Assembly: GCA_003134045.1 (NCBI GenBank)
Contig: PLAH01000117.1
Span: 1 to 32,333 of the forward strand
Length of the DNA stretch: 32,333 bases
Origin: Gammaproteobacteria bacterium
GTDB lineage: Bacteria > Pseudomonadota > Gammaproteobacteria > Steroidobacterales > Steroidobacteraceae
Reading direction: 5' to 3'
The position numbers and the translations under genes were made by a program. Of the stretch, positions 31,119-32,333 are shown one piece after another. The stretch's first letter is position 1, and the number at the start of each line of letters is the position of its first letter. The notes below the pieces were generated by a model that searched no databases, was not told the origin of the DNA, and was given only the letters and a program-made list of their open reading frames with translations.

Positions 31119-32333
31119 TTAGGTGAGTATTGGTTCGCCGTCGCTCAACGACGTGAGCTCACGTTTGAAGGCGACCGCGTCGCTCGCGACGCGGTCGAAC
31201 TCGCGCGCGTAGCCATGGCCCGCGTACACCGCGGCGGCGATGGTGCCCGGCGCCAGGCAGTCGCCCAAGGCGGCGACGGACACGATGCCGGCCCCGGCGA
31301 GCGCGTCCGCCATGCCCGCGAGCGCCTGCGCCAGCTCGTCATTGGGCAGGCGCGAGGTGACCGTCACCAGCGAGGCGCAGGGCAGCGAGGTGCGGCGCTC
31401 GGTGTAGACGCATCCCAGGAGGGCCTCGGTGCCCGTGAAATCGACGAGGTTCCGGTTGGCGTGGATCTGCACGCCCAGCTCCAGCAGGCGCTTCTGGATG
31501 CCGAACTGTTCCAGGGTGTTCACGGTCCAGGCGGACACGTTCTCGGCCGGGGTGACCAGGGCGACATCGAGGCCCTGGGCCCGCAGCTTCTCGGCCAGCA
31601 CCGCGCCCAGATAATAATGATCGTCGTCGAAGACGACCACGGGTCCGCTCAAGCTCGCGCCGGCGAGCACATCGTCGGGGGTATAGACCGAGGGTCGGTC
31701 GAACCCTGCGATCGGCCACGCGCTGGCGCGGCCGACGCCATCGCGACGCCAGCGGGCGCCCGTGGCAAGCACGACGCGGGTGGCACCGAACTCCAGGATG
31801 TGGTCGGCGGTGAGGCGGCTATCCCGAAAGATCTCGACGTTCGGCAGCTTGTGCAACTGATTCAAGCGATAGTCGCGCACCCGCGCCCACGCGCTCAAGC
31901 CCGGCAGACGGGACTCGCGCGAGACTCGTCCGCCCAGCTCCTCGGTCGCTTCGGCGAGATGCACCGAATATCCCCGACGGCCCAGGAGCCTCGCGCATTC
32001 CAGGCCGGTGGGCCCAGCGCCGCCGATCAAAAAGGAATCGCTGCCCGAACGCGCCGGAATATTCTCCGGATGCCAGCCCTTGCGCCATTCCTCGCCCATG
32101 GTGGGGTTCTGGGTGCAGCGGATGGGCGTCATGGTGTGATCGCCGGTGACACAGATGTTGCAGCCGATGCATTCGCGAATGTCATCGACATCGCCCGACT
32201 CGATCTTGCGGGGGAGAAAAGGATCCGCGATGGAAGGGCGGGCGGCCCCGATGAAATCGAGCACGCCGCGCCGAATCTGCGAGACCATGGTGTCGGGCGA
32301 GGTAAAGCGTCCCACCCCGACCACGGGTTTGCT
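31119..32333 (-). CDS. Fe-S flavoprotein of the trimethylamine/dimethylamine dehydrogenase (old yellow enzyme-2,4-dienoyl-CoA reductase) type, N-terminus outside the window
   Basis: About 404 C-terminal residues are present; the gene continues past the right edge, where the FMN TIM-barrel should lie. The visible start is the end of that barrel (VVGVGRFTSPDTMVSQIRRG, VLDFIGAARPSIADPFLP). A [4Fe-4S] cluster motif C-x2-C-x2-C-x11-C follows (ECIGCNICVTGDHTMTPIRC), then TQNPTMGEEWRKGWHPE. The ADP/FAD-binding domain comes next: FLIGGAGPTGLECARLLGRR, LAEATEELGGRV, VVLATGARWR. The histamine/dimethylamine dehydrogenase branch shares the CTQNPTMGEEW-like segment. The substrate is unknown. It is followed by the beta-hydroxyacid dehydrogenase. 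Confidence 0.85.
   Translation of the reverse strand, partial: SKPVVGVGRFTSPDTMVSQIRRGVLDFIGAARPSIADPFLPRKIESGDVDDIRECIGCNICVTGDHTMTPIRCTQNPTMGEEWRKGWHPENIPARSGSDSFLIGGAGPTGLECARLLGRRGYSVHLAEATEELGGRVSRESRLPGLSAWARVRDYRLNQLHKLPNVEIFRDSRLTADHILEFGATRVVLATGARWRRDGVGRASAWPIAGFDRPSVYTPDDVLAGASLSGPVVVFDDDHYYLGAVLAEKLRAQGLDVALVTPAENVSAWTVNTLEQFGIQKRLLELGVQIHANRNLVDFTGTEALLGCVYTERRTSLPCASLVTVTSRLPNDELAQALAGMADALAGAGIVSVAALGDCLAPGTIAAAVYAGHGYAREFDRVASDAVAFKRELTSLSDGEPILT

Noticed and set aside
30103..31122. 339-codon plus-strand open frame
   Set aside because: Only its first 30 codons resemble an EAL scrap; the rest is antisense to the beta-hydroxyacid dehydrogenase.
1..32333. CRISPR array, rRNA genes or a complete insertion sequence
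   Set aside because: No regularly spaced repeats, no rRNA-like sequence and no complete transposase were seen by eye.

Overview
The window is GC-rich proteobacterial DNA. TonB-dependent uptake, a tRNA-Lys-like 3' fragment of gammaproteobacterial type and a VPLP-type (PEP-CTERM-like) sorting tail suggest a soil or freshwater gammaproteobacterium, perhaps of the Steroidobacter/Xanthomonad kind. This placement is an inference and no marker gene settles it.

Region 1 (1-850) is a scrap yard: a receiver-domain remnant (minus strand) abuts the start of a broken IS3-type transposase OrfA, followed by sequence with no supportable gene.

Region 2 (848-12396) is the most coherent part. A divergent pair (DUF1932-type dehydrogenase and an IclR regulator) precedes eight same-strand genes: 5-dehydro-4-deoxyglucarate dehydratase (kdgD-like), a D-2-hydroxyacid dehydrogenase, an LVIVD propeller protein, a TonB-dependent receptor, an MFS permease, an uncharacterised internally duplicated protein, a fumarylacetoacetate-hydrolase-family enzyme and an aldehyde dehydrogenase. 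Several starts overlap the preceding stop by 4 nt. A perfect palindrome sits just after a sigma70-like promoter in front of kdgD and is probably the IclR operator. KdgD plus the dehydrogenase would convert 5-dehydro-4-deoxyglucarate through 2,5-dioxopentanoate to 2-oxoglutarate. The other enzymes suggest an unusual sugar-acid or related substrate taken up across both membranes.

Region 3 (12400-22500) is accessory DNA: a tRNA-Arg-like 3' fragment directly after the operon, a decayed tyrosine integrase, a tRNA-Lys-like 3' fragment, two vapBC modules, hipBA, a truncated brnT with intact brnA, an orphan antitoxin-like DNA-binding protein, broken HNH, PEP-CTERM and SRAP genes, and two adjacent exported nucleases (HNH and S1/P1 type).

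Region 4 (22500-32333) is more chromosome-like: an exported hypothetical protein, an MFS transporter, a DUF1800/DUF1501 operon and a GAF-EAL phosphodiesterase. Next come the two ends of what looks like a second membrane EAL gene, whose middle is replaced by a two-gene ribbon-helix-helix/coiled-coil cassette with its own repeated operator-like sites. A beta-hydroxyacid dehydrogenase and the C-terminal part of an Fe-S flavoprotein of the trimethylamine-dehydrogenase type end the window.
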